Of a stretch of DNA of 64,000 bases, positions 43,290-54,900 are shown piece after piece. The stretch lies in contig NC_084831.1 of NCBI RefSeq assembly GCF_033115175.1, forward strand, positions 7,846,540 through 7,910,539, read 5' to 3'. Within the stretch, counting starts at the first letter, position 1, and each line of letters begins with the position of its first letter. Made by a program: the position numbers and the translations under genes. The notes under the pieces were generated by a model that saw only the letters and a program-made list of their open reading frames with translations, searched no databases and had not been told where the DNA came from. The stretch is from Lepus europaeus (lineage: Eukaryota; Chordata; Mammalia; Lagomorpha; Leporidae).

Positions 43290-43920
43290 CGTCACCCTGT
43301 GAGTCATCGAGGCCTCGGCGCTGGCCCTGCGGGGCAGGCCCGCGGCTCGGGGCGGAGAGTGGGCCCCGCCTCTCTCGGCGGGGAGGAAGCGGTGCGAGGC
43401 GGGGCTGCTCGGCTTCCCCTGCAGAGCGGAGGAAGCCCGGGGAGGAGGTGAGCTCCAGCGGCCGGCCGGGGAGTGGGGCCTGGGGAGACAGGCTCCCGGC
43501 GGGGCGCTGGCGGCCGGCCCGACCCGACGCGGGCAGCTGGCGGCGCGTGACGCGGGCGGGGCGGGGCGGCGGCGCGGCGCAGGCCGCAGGCTCCAGGCCG
43601 GCCGGGGCTCCGGTCCGCAGGACCCGGCGAGGGTGGATCGGGGCCGCGCGCGAGGGAGGGCCCGGGGCCGGGGGCGCGGACCCAGGCCCGGGGTTCCGGG
43701 GCCGCCTGGGGGTCCCGCGCCCCCGTCGGGCCCTGCCTCCGACTGGGGCCTGGTCGCGGAGCCGCCGGGCCAGAGGAGTCACGAGACTTCCCGGCGCTGG
43801 GCCCGGCCCCAGCCTCAGCGGCCGCTTCCGAGAAATGGGCCCAGTAGGAAGGCGGGGGCGGGGCAGGGGGTCCGGGCCAGGGGCGCGGCCAGCTCGGGGC
43901 GCCGGCCCGTAGGGAGCCGG
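43290..43920 (+). promoter_or_regulatory. FBXO6: FBXO6 CpG-rich promoter and probable first exon
   Basis: CpG-dense block between FBXO44 and the FBXO6 coding start. A noncoding first exon probably ends at 43447 (GGGGAGGAG, then GTGAGC), splicing to the acceptor at 44911. The start site itself is inferred. Confidence 0.55.
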
Positions 43921-44117
43921 GGCTGTGAGTCAGTCCCTTGGGGCTGGCCTGGGCTTTTCCCCAAGGTGCCCCTGGATGGCCTCGGCCCCCCACCCCCACC
44001 CCCGCGAGGAGCGCCATAAAGTGAAACCGAGGGACTCTCCTGCGTGTTAGACGCCGGTGATTGGAGCCCAGTGGCTTGGGGGGCTCTACAATGCTTACAG
44101 AAGTCGCCCGTTTTTCA
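43921..44117. other. FBXO6 first-intron sequence
   Basis: Unassigned sequence between the CpG block and an old SINE. Confidence 0.4.
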
Positions 44118-44333
44118 GGATCTGAAAGGCAGAGCGTGGGCGGGGTGTGGGTCTTCCACCTGCTGGCTCATTCCTCCAATGAGCAGCAGCCTGGACTTCC
44201 ATGCAGGCCTCCCACTGCCTTCCCAGGCCACAGCAGAGAGCTGGACCTAAGTGGAGCAGCCGGGTCCCGAACCAGCACCCATATGGGATGGCGGCGCTGC
44301 AGGTGGAGGCTTAGCCTTCTACGCCACCCCCAC
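44118..44333 (-). mobile_element. CSINE, reverse orientation, in FBXO6 5' intron
   Basis: TCTTCCACCTGCTGGCTCATTC to GGAGCAGCCGGGTCCCGAACC and a head ending CTACGCCACCCCC; tail absent and body shortened. Confidence 0.8.
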
Positions 44334-44937
44334 CCAGGTTCATATTACCTTTAGGACAGGTTTACAGTCCAAAAAAGGAGACCTGGCCACGCTGGCTGTT
44401 TCTGTTTCCCATCACAGCACTTTCCACAAACACCCAGTTGTCCTGCTTGGTTTGTCTGCACCAAGCGGGAACACTGCCCCCCCCCCCCAGCTCGGCGCCC
44501 ACCCTTATCTTCTGGGGAGGAGACCTCCGGACTATTCGGATCTGATTCCTGCCGGAGCTGCACCTGGAGGCCAGGGCGTGGCATCTGCAAGTTTTCCAGA
44601 AGCTCCAGGGGGGGAGGCGGCCCACCACCTCGGAACCAGCCCCGCCCTGGAACGTAGACTGTTCTAACAATGAACGGCACCGCAAGCCCCTCGGCTGGAA
44701 TCCTGGGCTTGAAGAGTAGGCAGCTGTGGGCGGGGCTTACTTCCCCTAAAGGCGTGAATTTGGGGGACCGTTTCCCCAGCGTGACGTGCAACTCCGTGTG
44801 TCCAGGACTTCCTGTGTCGTTTTCACAAAAGAGGAAACAGGACAGGGCAGGTGCCTGGGGATCGGAGAGTCCCCTGCCTGGCCAGGGCTCCTGACTGCTG
44901 TCCCCCGACAGGCCAGCGCGGCCCCGCCCGCCCGGCC

Positions 44938-47900
44938 ATGGCGGTGGTCAGCATCAACGCGCTGCCCGAGACCATCCTGCTGGAGCTGTTCACGCACGTG
45001 CCCGCCCGCCAGCTCCTGCTGCACTGCCGCCCGGTCTGCAGCCTCTGGCGGGACCTCATCGACCTGGCCACCCTCTGGAAGCGCAAGTGCCTGCGCGAGG
45101 GCTTCGTCACCGAGGCCTGGGACCAGCCCGTGGCCGACTGGAAGATCTTCTACTTCCTGCGCAGCCTCCAGAGAAACCTGCTGGACAACCCCTGCGCTGA
45201 AGGTGGGCTGGGGGCTTGGGGGAGGGGAGAGGCTGCCTCTGCACTTGCCAGTCCCCGGGGGAGTGCTCCCTGGGCTCTGTGTGCCTCAGGTCGGCCTGGA
45301 GGCCTGCCCCAACCCCGTGTGTGAAGACCAGGGCCGTCACCCTCACTTGGCACCCCTGGCCTGCAGTTACCTTACTCCTTCTTCCCTCTGCTACAAACAT
45401 CAAGTTCCAAGGATCTGGAGGATCTCACCCGCCCCCCTCTCCAGGGGCCGTCACGCAGCAGGTCTCACACATGCCCATGGAGTGGACACTGCAGACCCAC
45501 CTGACCCGGGGTCAGGCCTGCCCCTCAGGTCTTCACTGCCCACCCGGGACAGCCAGTGTGCCCATTGCTCAGATGAAGGAAGTGAGGATCTGGAAGTGGC
45601 TGCAGACACGTGCTCTCTGCCAGGGTGTCCTCGCTTCGCGTGTCTGGCGTTTACTGCGATCCGGGGCCACAGCAGGGGTGAACGGGCCCTCGTTCTATCT
45701 AGAACCCCTTTCCTGTGCACGTTCCGTCCTCACTGTGGTCCCGGAAGGTGGCCGATTTGTGAGGGCTCCAGCTCACAGATGGGGCACTCTAGACCCAGAG
45801 ACCCAGGACTGCCTCCGACCCCTGAGGCTCCTTAGACAATGGCCGGACACTCGATCTCCCTGCCTGCCCCAGATCCTGTGAGAAGCTGCGGCCAAGCCTC
45901 CAGCTCAGCTCACCCGGCCCCACAGAGCCGGCCTGCTCCTTCCCTCCCCCGCCTCGCCTCACAGGGGGCCGTGGCCCCAGCACTGGCCAGCCCGGCCCTG
46001 CTGGGCTCTCCTCTGGGGGACTCTGGCCAGCGCCAGCCCAGCTCCTCCAGTTCTCTACTGGGGGACCCCGGGCACCCAGGAAACAGGTGTGGCCTCCTGA
46101 CGGGAGGACCAAGCAGTTATTTTGGAAAAGCCCCAGTGATGGTTCAGCGGCCTTGGGGAGAAGCAGTGTTGCTGCCGGAGGTCCTGCCACCCACAGCCTG
46201 GAGGACACCACCCCCTGCCCCGGGCGCCTGGCGTCTGACCTGGCTCCCTGGGACCCCGAGGTGCTGGCTGTGGCCCTGCCGGGGCCTCCCTCCAGGGAGG
46301 CGGCTGCCTCCGCAGGGTTAGACGCACCATCACGGGCTTTTTGAGGACTGAAACTTGTGTATTTCCCAGAGCCCCACAGCAACCGAGAAGGAAGGAAAGG
46401 GTTGGCAGAGGGTCCCTGGTGGTGGCCTGTGTCCCGGCCAAGTCACTCGGGCAGGGAGGGAGGGAGCAGGCCCTGGCCGGGAGTGGGCTGGAGGGGAGCC
46501 CTGAGGCAAGGTGCCCCTGAAAAGGAACAAGCTGGTTGACCATCCACAGCCTGGGCCCGAGCGGCTTTAAACTCCCACCTGGCTCCGTCTTCCCTAGACG
46601 GGCTGAGGGCCTGGCAGATCGACTCCAATGGAGGAGACGAGTGGCAGGTGGAAAGCTGCCCTGGAGCTCACGGGACCAACTTCCCCGACCCCACAGTCAA
46701 GAAGTACTTTGTTACTTCCTACAGGTGAGAGACTCAGCGAGCAGGCCACCCTCTCCGACCCCTGGAACCATGGGCCTAAATGTGCCTCTCTGGGCAGCCA
46801 GGGAGGGGTTCCCGCCCCACCCCAGCCTACCACTTCTGGAGCCGGTACACTGGGCGGCTTCTCAGTGGCTGGGTGACCTGCAAGGCAGTGAGATCAAGGA
46901 GGCCCAGGGGCCCATGCTGGATGTCCACAGGTGTCCCTACCTTGGACAGGAAGTGCAGTGCACCCTCGGTGCCCTGGAGACAGGGCCTCTGGAGTGGTAC
47001 CAGGTGCTGCCCAGGCACAAGTGGGTCAGCACCAGCCACGCTGGGCCTGCAGCGTTTAGGGGACACTCCCGGGCCCCGGGGGCTGCCGGGTCTGGCAAGG
47101 AGGGGCCGTGCAGTCCCAGCTCGGAACACAAGCCTTGCCCTCTGCCCCCAGCATGTGCCTCAAGTCCCAGCTGGTGGACCTCAAGGCCCACGGCTACTGG
47201 GAGGAGCTGCTAGACAAGGTCCGGCCCGACATCGTGGTCAGGGACTGGTGAGTGGGGCCCTGGGCTACCTGTCCCCATCCCCTCCTGCCCTTCCTGCTGG
47301 CTGGGTGAGAAAACCCACAGCAAGTACCCTCCGCGTACCTGCCCTCGCTCTCCCAGCAGCACCTCTCGGCCTCCCCAGCCCTGTGTGACGTGGCCAGCAG
47401 GCTGCACGTGAGGCCCGGAGCCAGAGGACACCAGCCCCAGGGAGGGGCTGAGGGGAACTGCACAGCCTTCTCACCTGGGTGCCTCCCTGGCCCCGTACCC
47501 TCTCCACCCCCCAGCTCTCCCCAAGTTCTATACAAGGCCCCTGGCTTGACCCATAGCAGAGGCAGGATCCAGTTCTAGCCAGGCCCCAGCACCACCACAC
47601 TGAGGGTGGAGGGGTGAGGCCTGAGGGGTACACAGCACTGCGCCAGCCCCCACCACACAGAACAGTCCCCTGCCGCCCTAACCTTCCACTAAACCCCCCA
47701 GTGCGGTGCACCTAGGTCCAGGGGATGCAGCCTGCACAGACCGGGCCTCTGTCTCTGTAGACAGCCTTTGAATTTTGAGATCACGTCTTCTGTGGACCAC
47801 CCCAAAGAGTTGCCGCTTTTCTCAGCTGGGGTAACTGAGGCCCAGCAGGGAGACACTGCTGAAGCCAGCTGGGCCTCCCGGACCGAGCAGAAGGGAGCAA

Positions 47901-48488
47901 GCTCAGGGCAGCGAAGCTCTGAGCCCGGGTATGGGCCTGCCCCCTGCGCCACGCCCAGCACAGGCCCTGGTGGCCTGGCGCGCAGCTCTAAGCCGGCCCT
48001 CCCCAGGTTTGCCGCCAGGGCAGACTCCGGCTGCTCCTACCACCTCCGGGTCCAGCTGACCTCCGCCGACTACATCGTCTTGGCCTCCTTTGAGCCCCCG
48101 CCAGTGACCATCCATCAGTGGAACGATGCTGCGTGGACAGAGGTGAGACCTTGGCTGCTTGCTGCGGCCCACCTACCTCTCCCGGCCTGGAACGCCCGCT
48201 GCTCTCGGGTCCAGAGTCCCTGCCTCCCGCCTAAGCAGTGTCTCCCAGGTGACCTGGCCTCCCCCACCCCACACCCAGGTTTCCCACACCTTCTCGGACT
48301 ACCCCCCCGGCGTCCGCCACATCTTCTTCCAGCACGGAGGCAAGGACACGCAGTTCTGGGCGGGCTGGTACGGGCCCCGAGTCACCAACAGCAGCATCAT
48401 CATCAGCTATAAGACCAGGAACCCGGCCCCCTCCACGGCTCAGCCTGAGACGCTGCCGCCCCCCGCACCTGGCCACCACGGGCCCTGA
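44938..48488 (+). CDS. FBXO6: FBXO6 (FBS2/FBG2), glycan-recognising F-box protein, five coding exons
   Basis: SCF substrate receptor for high-mannose glycoproteins in ER-associated degradation; also reported to target CHK1. Coding exons: 44938-45202, 46598-46724, 47152-47247, 48007-48142 and 48279-48488. Exon sizes 1-4 equal those of FBXO44 (265, 127, 96, 136), with GT/AG boundaries and agreeing phases; 277 residues. No in-frame ATG lies between the acceptor at 44911 and this ATG, so the longer N-terminus I recall for human FBXO6 is not encoded here. F-box near residues 9-50; FBA domain about 70-250. The glycan-site aromatic pair reads Phe-Trp (DTQFWAGWYG) where FBXO2 and FBXO44 have Tyr-Trp. 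The C-terminal tail is Pro-rich (ending PPPAPGHHGP) and unlike the human tail. Introns hold no young SINE apart from the 5' one. Confidence 0.97.
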
Positions 48489-48662
48489 TGACTGCCAGTG
48501 CCCACTGACAGCCAGAGGTCCCCTCCAGCCAGGAGCTCAGCCTGTGGTGGGCAGGGGGCAGTGAGGTCCCCGTTCTAGCCTCGAGCAAGCCCAGCAGCTG
48601 GGGTAGCTTCCTGTCACATAGCTGCCACACTCCACCCTAATAAATGTTTTCAGCGAAACCAG
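48489..48662 (+). other. FBXO6: FBXO6 3' untranslated region
   Basis: About 170 bases from stop codon to the presumed cleavage site after AATAAA at 48639-48644. Confidence 0.7.
48639..48644 (+). promoter_or_regulatory. FBXO6: FBXO6 polyadenylation signal
   Basis: AATAAA in CACCCTAATAAATG, followed by a T-rich GTTTTC element. Confidence 0.8.
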
Positions 48663-48714
48663 CTGGGGTCCCTCCCACTTCTGAGTGAGAGCCCGGCGCA
48701 GCCCTTGGGGCCCC

Positions 48715-48720
48715 TTTATT
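48715..48720 (-). promoter_or_regulatory. MAD2L2: MAD2L2 polyadenylation signal
   Basis: TTTATT on the plus strand is AATAAA for MAD2L2, 267 bases after its stop codon. It lies only 70 bases from the convergent FBXO6 signal. Confidence 0.8.
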
Positions 48721-48986
48721 GAAACAACTCACAGCACAGTATGGAGACAGCGTTGGCTGGCTGGAGCCCAGGAGGCTGAGAAGCCGAGGTCCCAGCATCC
48801 CTCATGGCCCCTGGGGAGGCTTCCTCCGGGAAGGCCACCAGCCCCAGCAGCCCTGGGCAGGAGGGGGCGGTCCGTCCACGGAGGCCATAAGAGCACTTGG
48901 AGTCAGGGGGGCCCTGCAGCGCTGCCCGAGGCTGGGGGCCCCCAAAGTCTCACAGTTGTGGCATGAACGGGGTGGCAGGTGCACCC

Positions 48987-51900
48987 TCAGCTGCTTTTCT
49001 GAGCTCGCTCTTCCACGTAGAGCTGCATCTGATGGACAGAATCAAACAGCCTCAGCTGGGTGCCAGCTCTGGAGGGGCAGGCAGGGCAGCAAGCTCTGGG
49101 AGGTGCTCCTCCCGCCTTCCCCCTCCCACAGGGCCGAGGCGGCGGGGACTGGCCGCCTGGCTCTCCCCTCCAAGCCCTGCTCTGCAAGGCCGAACCTCCA
49201 AGCAGCCCCTGCAGCTCACCTTCAGAATGTCCGACGTCATGGTCTTCAGGGGTATCAGCCGGGGGTCATGCATGTGGACATCCTGCTCGTCGGCCAGGAT
49301 CCATGGGAAATCCTAGGAGGCAGCCCAGGTGAGGGGTGGAAGGGGCCCGGTCCTGGCCCACCCTCACTCTGCTGCCCTCCCCTCCAGAGCTGGGGTCCTG
49401 AGACTTGAGGAGCAAAGGAATTCTCAGGGGCCTGTTTGGCAATGCAGATTCCCTGGCCCCACCCGCGAGGCTGAGCGTAGATCCCCGCTGGCGCTGGGAC
49501 CCCAGAGGATTTCACAAGCCCAGGCGCTGATTCCAGAACCGGTGGACAGAGGCCCCTCTGTGGAGAACCCACCCCCGTCACCACTGGGTGCCCGCAGGAG
49601 CAGTGACCAGGTGTGTGGCCAGGCAGTCCACACACAGGAGGACCTGCAGGGTGCCAGGCGCTGGCCGCCGCCCATGCCCCTGCCCAGCGGGGACAGAGGC
49701 GCTATGAGCCCCCTCTAGCCTCTCACCTTGATGACCTGGATCTTCTCCATGTTGCGAGTGGCAGCTTCTCGCGTGTGCACCAGGACTGTGAAGGTGCAGC
49801 CTGGAGGGGAGAGCTTGGTCAGGGCTAAGCAGCCCCGCCTGGCCGCCTCCAGCCCCACAGGGTGTGAACCGCGTGCTAAGAGAAGGCACAGCCCGGGGCT
49901 GGCGTTGTGGCCCTGACCCTGCAGCCCACACGAGCTCCCTGCAAATGCACCTGGGAAAAGAGAGGAAGATGGCCCAAGTGCGTGGGCCCCTGCCACCCAC
50001 GTGGGAGACCCAGATGAAACTCCTGGCTTCAGCCTGGCACGGCCCTGGCCATTGTGGCCATCTGGGGAGTGAACCAGCAGATGGGGAGATCTCTTACTCT
50101 CCTCTCTGGAACCCTGCCTCTCAGACATCTTTTAAAAAAGGGCACAGTCCCCAGGGAGACTGCAGCCAGGTGGCATCGATGGGGAACCTTCCTGGAGGAG
50201 ACGGGTTCCCAGGTGCTGAGGGGCAGGGAGAGCCAAGGCTGCTGCAGCCAAACGGGGGGCGGGGACCCGTGGGGGGGACAGGAGCGGCCCACCTGGGGGG
50301 TTGTGGTCCAGCACGGCGTCACACACGCTGATCTTCAGGATGAAGGCTCGCAGCAGCTGCTCCACGTGAGACAGCAAGGAGTCGGAGCTGGGAAGGAAGA
50401 AGGAGCCTCCGTGACGCGGTGCCCTCCTTCCCCCTGGCAGGTCACCCCCGGAAGCAGACTGGGGACCCAGGGCCCTGCGGCACCCCCCGGAGTCGCCCGC
50501 TCCCGGCGGCGCTGACCCTGCCACACAGGATGACTGCGGTCACCACACCTTTCTGAGGGGGGACAGCCCAGCCAGGTGCCCCGGGGGGCCGCTCACAGAG
50601 AGCAGCAGAGGACGTTGTAGGCAGCTCCAAGCCCAGTCCCCTGACCATGCACACAAGCACAACACCCCACCTCCCACCGTTCCTGGGCGGATGAGCCTTG
50701 CCACGGCTACAGGGGGCCACCTGCTGCCCTGGTCCAGGATCTCATCGTAAGTTACCCTGATAAACCCTTCTCTCACATGGAATGTCCTTTTTTTTTTTTT
50801 TTTTTAACATTTTAACCTTATTTGAAAGGTAGAGACAAGACACATACACAAATCTTCCATCCACTGCTTCACTCCCCAGAGGCACCCAACGGCTGGGGCT
50901 GGGCCAGCCTAACCCAGAATTCAGTCTGGGTCTCCCATGGGTGGCAGGGCATGAGCACTGATAGGCATTAGCAAGTGGAGCCAGAACTGGAACCCAGGCT
51001 CTGACACGGGACAGAGGTGTTTCAAACAGGGTCTTCACAGCCGCACCAAACACCAGCCCCGGGAGCTTCCCCGGTTAGCTGCCGCGCAGACCAGTTACCA
51101 CGGCAGGGTCTGGCTGCCCAACAGCCCCTTGCTGCCTTCTCCCCGTAATGACCACGCAGGGGAGAGCCCCGGGAGCCACGACCACTAGGACTGTGGGCGA
51201 CTGCACGTGGGCTGAACCGGCGGCTCCGACCAGTCCCCCGAAGCAGCAAGGCAGGAAAGGCGGCCCTCTGGCTGGGCACTCCCCGCCGCAACACCAGAGG
51301 TGGCGGGATTATGCTGGCGGAGACCAAAGGAAACACAGACCGAGGGCAGCGCCCCACCCACGGGAGGCCTCCCCAGGACAGACAGACAGCATCCTGCTGG
51401 GCTCAGCGCACTTTCAGAGCAGCTGCAAGCTACTTACCAGGCTCTGCCCAGAAATCAAGGTTACTAAGAGTAAGGGGGAAAATGTAATCAATATGCAGTA
51501 AATAAAAATAAGAGTAGGGGCTGGTGTGGCACAACTGGTTAGGCTGCTACCTTGCTGACACCAGCATCCCACATGAACTCTGGAGTCCCGGCTGCTCCAC
51601 TTCCCATCCAGCTCCCTGCTAGCGTGCCTGGGGAAGCAGCGGAAGATGCTCCAAGTACTGAGCACCTGCCACCCACACAGGAGACTCCACAGAGTGCCTG
51701 GCTCCTGGCTTCAGCGTAGCCCAGCCCTGGCTGTTGCGGCCATTTGGGGAGTGAGCCAGAGGATCTCTATCTCTCCTTCTCTAACTCTGCCTTTCAAATA
51801 AATCTTTCAAGTAAGTGAATCTGCCAGTTCAGCCCACGTGCAGTCACCCACAGTCCTAGTCTTTGGCTCCTGGGGCTCTCCCCCGCGTCGTCATCACAGA

Positions 51901-54900
51901 GAGAAGGCAGCAGCCAAACCCTGCCGTGGTAACTGGTCTGCACAGCAGCTAACCGGGTCCACCGGCTCCTCGTGGAAGTCCCTTCCCTCCGCCATGACAG
52001 CCCAAGGCAGGCACAGGGGTGCGTTTCCTCTGCCCCTGTGCAGCTGTACACACTGAAATAAATCTATCTTTATAAGTAAATCTTTATTTGAAAGGCAAAC
52101 TTACAGAGAGAAAGAGATCTTCTATCCACAGGTTCACTCCCCAAATGGCCACAACAGCCAGGCCTGGGCCAGGCTGAAGTCAGGAGCCAGGAGCTTCTTC
52201 TGGATCTCCTACATGGTACAAGGGCCCAGCGTCTTGGGCCCTCCTCTGCTGCTTTCTCAGGCACATTAGCAGGGAGTTGGATCGGAAGTGGAGCAGGGAG
52301 CACCTGAACCAATGCCCATAAGGAATGCCGGCACTGTAGGCGCCAGTTTACCACAGTGCCAGCCCCAATAATTCTTTTTTAAAAAGCTAAAAATAAAACA
52401 ATTCCACCTATGAATTGGTAAGTGAAGTTATAGGATATAAGAGATGTGTTTTGGTTAAGGGGAAAAGTAACTTGTGTTTAATTTTGATGCCTTCTGCTGG
52501 CTTTTAAGTTATTCATTTACTTACTTGAAAAGCCGACCGACAAACAGGGAGACAGAGGGAGATCTTCCCGTCTCTTGTTTGCTCCCTGAAGGCCCCCAAC
52601 AGCCAAGACTGGGCCAGGCCAAAGCCAGGAGCCCAGGACCCCACCCCGGTTCCCCACTGAGTAGCTGGGCTCACGTCACTGCCTCCCAGCACGTTAGAAG
52701 AAAGCTGGATAGGATGCAGAGATGGGACTCGATCCCAGGCACTCCAATATGGGATCCCACGTGGTGGCTTAACCCACTGCACCACAATGGCCACCCACAA
52801 AGAGTAATTTTTGTCCTAAAGTAAGATGGTAGGGCTGGCGCTGGGCCGCAGCAGGTTAAGCCCATGTTTGCAACGTCCACATCTCATATCAAAGTGCAGA
52901 TGCACTTCCCAGGTGCTCCGGTTCCAATTGGCTCCCTGCCAAAGCACCTGGGAAGGCAGCAGCAGGTGACCCGGGGACTTGGGCCCCTGCACCCCTGCGA
53001 GAGACCCGGATGGAGCTCCAGGATCCTGGCTTTGATCCGCCCCTGGCCTGGCTGTTACGACCATTTGGGGAGTGAACCAGCAGGTGGAAGATTTCTTTCT
53101 CTGCCTTTCAAGTAAATAAATAAACCTTAAAAATAAAGTACAATGACTGTTGTTCCAGAAGGAGAAAGAGGGAAAGCTGAGGGCAAACGATGAAGAAGCC
53201 TCAGGAGTCTATAGAAGGAGGATTAGGAGACGGATCTTGGTGGTCCGGCTGGCTGAGGTTTGAAGCGAATTATTTATACAATTTTCTAAGAATTGAGCAT
53301 TAATATCAAAGGTACACTAACGCCAAACTAGCATTGGTCCCCTGGGTTAAAGTAACACATTTTTCTTAAAATCCTGTGGCTGGCACTGTGGCACAGCAGG
53401 TTAAGCTGCCATCTGCAGCGCTGGCATCCAACACGGGCACCAGTTCGAGTCCCAGCTGCTCCACTTCTGATCCAGCTCCCTGCTAATGTGTCTGGGAAAG
53501 CAGCAGAAGATGGAACAACTGCTTGGGCCCCTGGGCCCACATGGGAGACCTGGAAGGAGCTCCTGGTTCCTGGCTTCAGATCAGCCCAGCTCTGGTCATT
53601 GCAGCCATTTGGGGAGTGAACCAGCGGATGGAAGATCTGTCTCCACCTCTCTCCTCTCTCTGTAACTCGGCCTTTCAAATAAATAAATAAATAAATAAGC
53701 CTTCTTTTCTCCCCTACCTGTTCTAGGGGCATTTGGGGTTGTGGGATGGGACCCTGACTCAGATTGCCATGCACCTGGGGGTCTGGTGAGACAAAGGTTA
53801 GGCCTGGCAACTGCTGATAAAGTTCAAGACTATCTCACTGCCGCTACAGCAAAGGAGTGGCAGGTGAAACACAATGGGCACAAAGAGATGAGGCCTGCTC
53901 TCCTGGAAAGAGAGCTGCCCTGGAAGACCAAGCCCACCGTAAAACAGGGACGATGTCCAGGCCGTGATGCCAAGGGTCCACCGTGAGCTGGACAAGACTG
54001 AGATGGGAGCTGGGGCAATGACGATGCAGACTGAGACCCGCTGCACGGGACAGGCAGTCCAGGGCTGGACTCAAAGCCCTGAGGTGCCACAGCACCTGCA
54101 GCTGCCACCCCCCTCCCCCCATCCCTGCAGGCAACAGGGCTGACAGCAAACTAGGACAGCCTTCATGCCAACAGACGCAGGCCCTCTCGGTGCCTGAACA
54201 AGGGCTCCGGTCTCAGCTGCGGAGCTGACAGAGCTCCCAGCAGCCAGGGGCGTCGCTGTTTCACGCGCACAGACACTAAGGCAGGACAGGGACGGTCAAG
54301 CGGGGACTTGGGGTTTGATCCTGGGGTGGATCGGCTATTTCCTGCTACAATGTGAGGTGCCCCTGGCCCCCTAATTGGTCCCTAACAATCCTGGTGACAG
54401 AGGACCTGGGGGCACCACCGCTGCCGACTGGGCTCAGGGGAGCACCCTGGGGGCACTGAGGTTGGCCTCCTGTGTTGGATGCCGCTGCCCAGGGCCCCAG
54501 CTGCCGCTGCCCAGGAGGTTTCCTAACAAATGATGCTAGCGGTGTAGTCCCAGGAGACGGTGCAAGTTCGCAGTACAAGTCCCTACTAAACATTTAGCAC
54601 TCGGATGCTTCTTCCACTAGGGCTCTGGGTAAGAAAAAGAAACAGACTGATTGGTATTGTCATTACCACGGTCATCTTTTCTCTCTGTTCGTTCACGTGC
54701 CTCTGTGATAGCTGTAGACTTTACAAGCCAAAGAGCCTCACGATATGCCAACAAGACAACGCTAGAAACCTGTCACGTGGGGCTGGCCCTGTGGCGCAGT
54801 GGGTAAGCTGCCACTGGTGATGCCGGCATCCCACATGGGAGTGCAGGTTCAAGTCCCGCCTGCTCCTCTTCTGATCCAGCTCCCTGCTGATGCACTTGGA

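Noticed and set aside
44786-45835. 349-residue open frame over FBXO6 exon 1
   Set aside because: Wrong frame of the FBXO6 exon plus intron; the correct frame encodes the F-box and splices at 45202.
51061-51965. Solo LTRs as an explanation of the inverted repeat
   Set aside because: No TG...CA ends, primer site or flanking duplications could be identified, so no retroviral origin is claimed.
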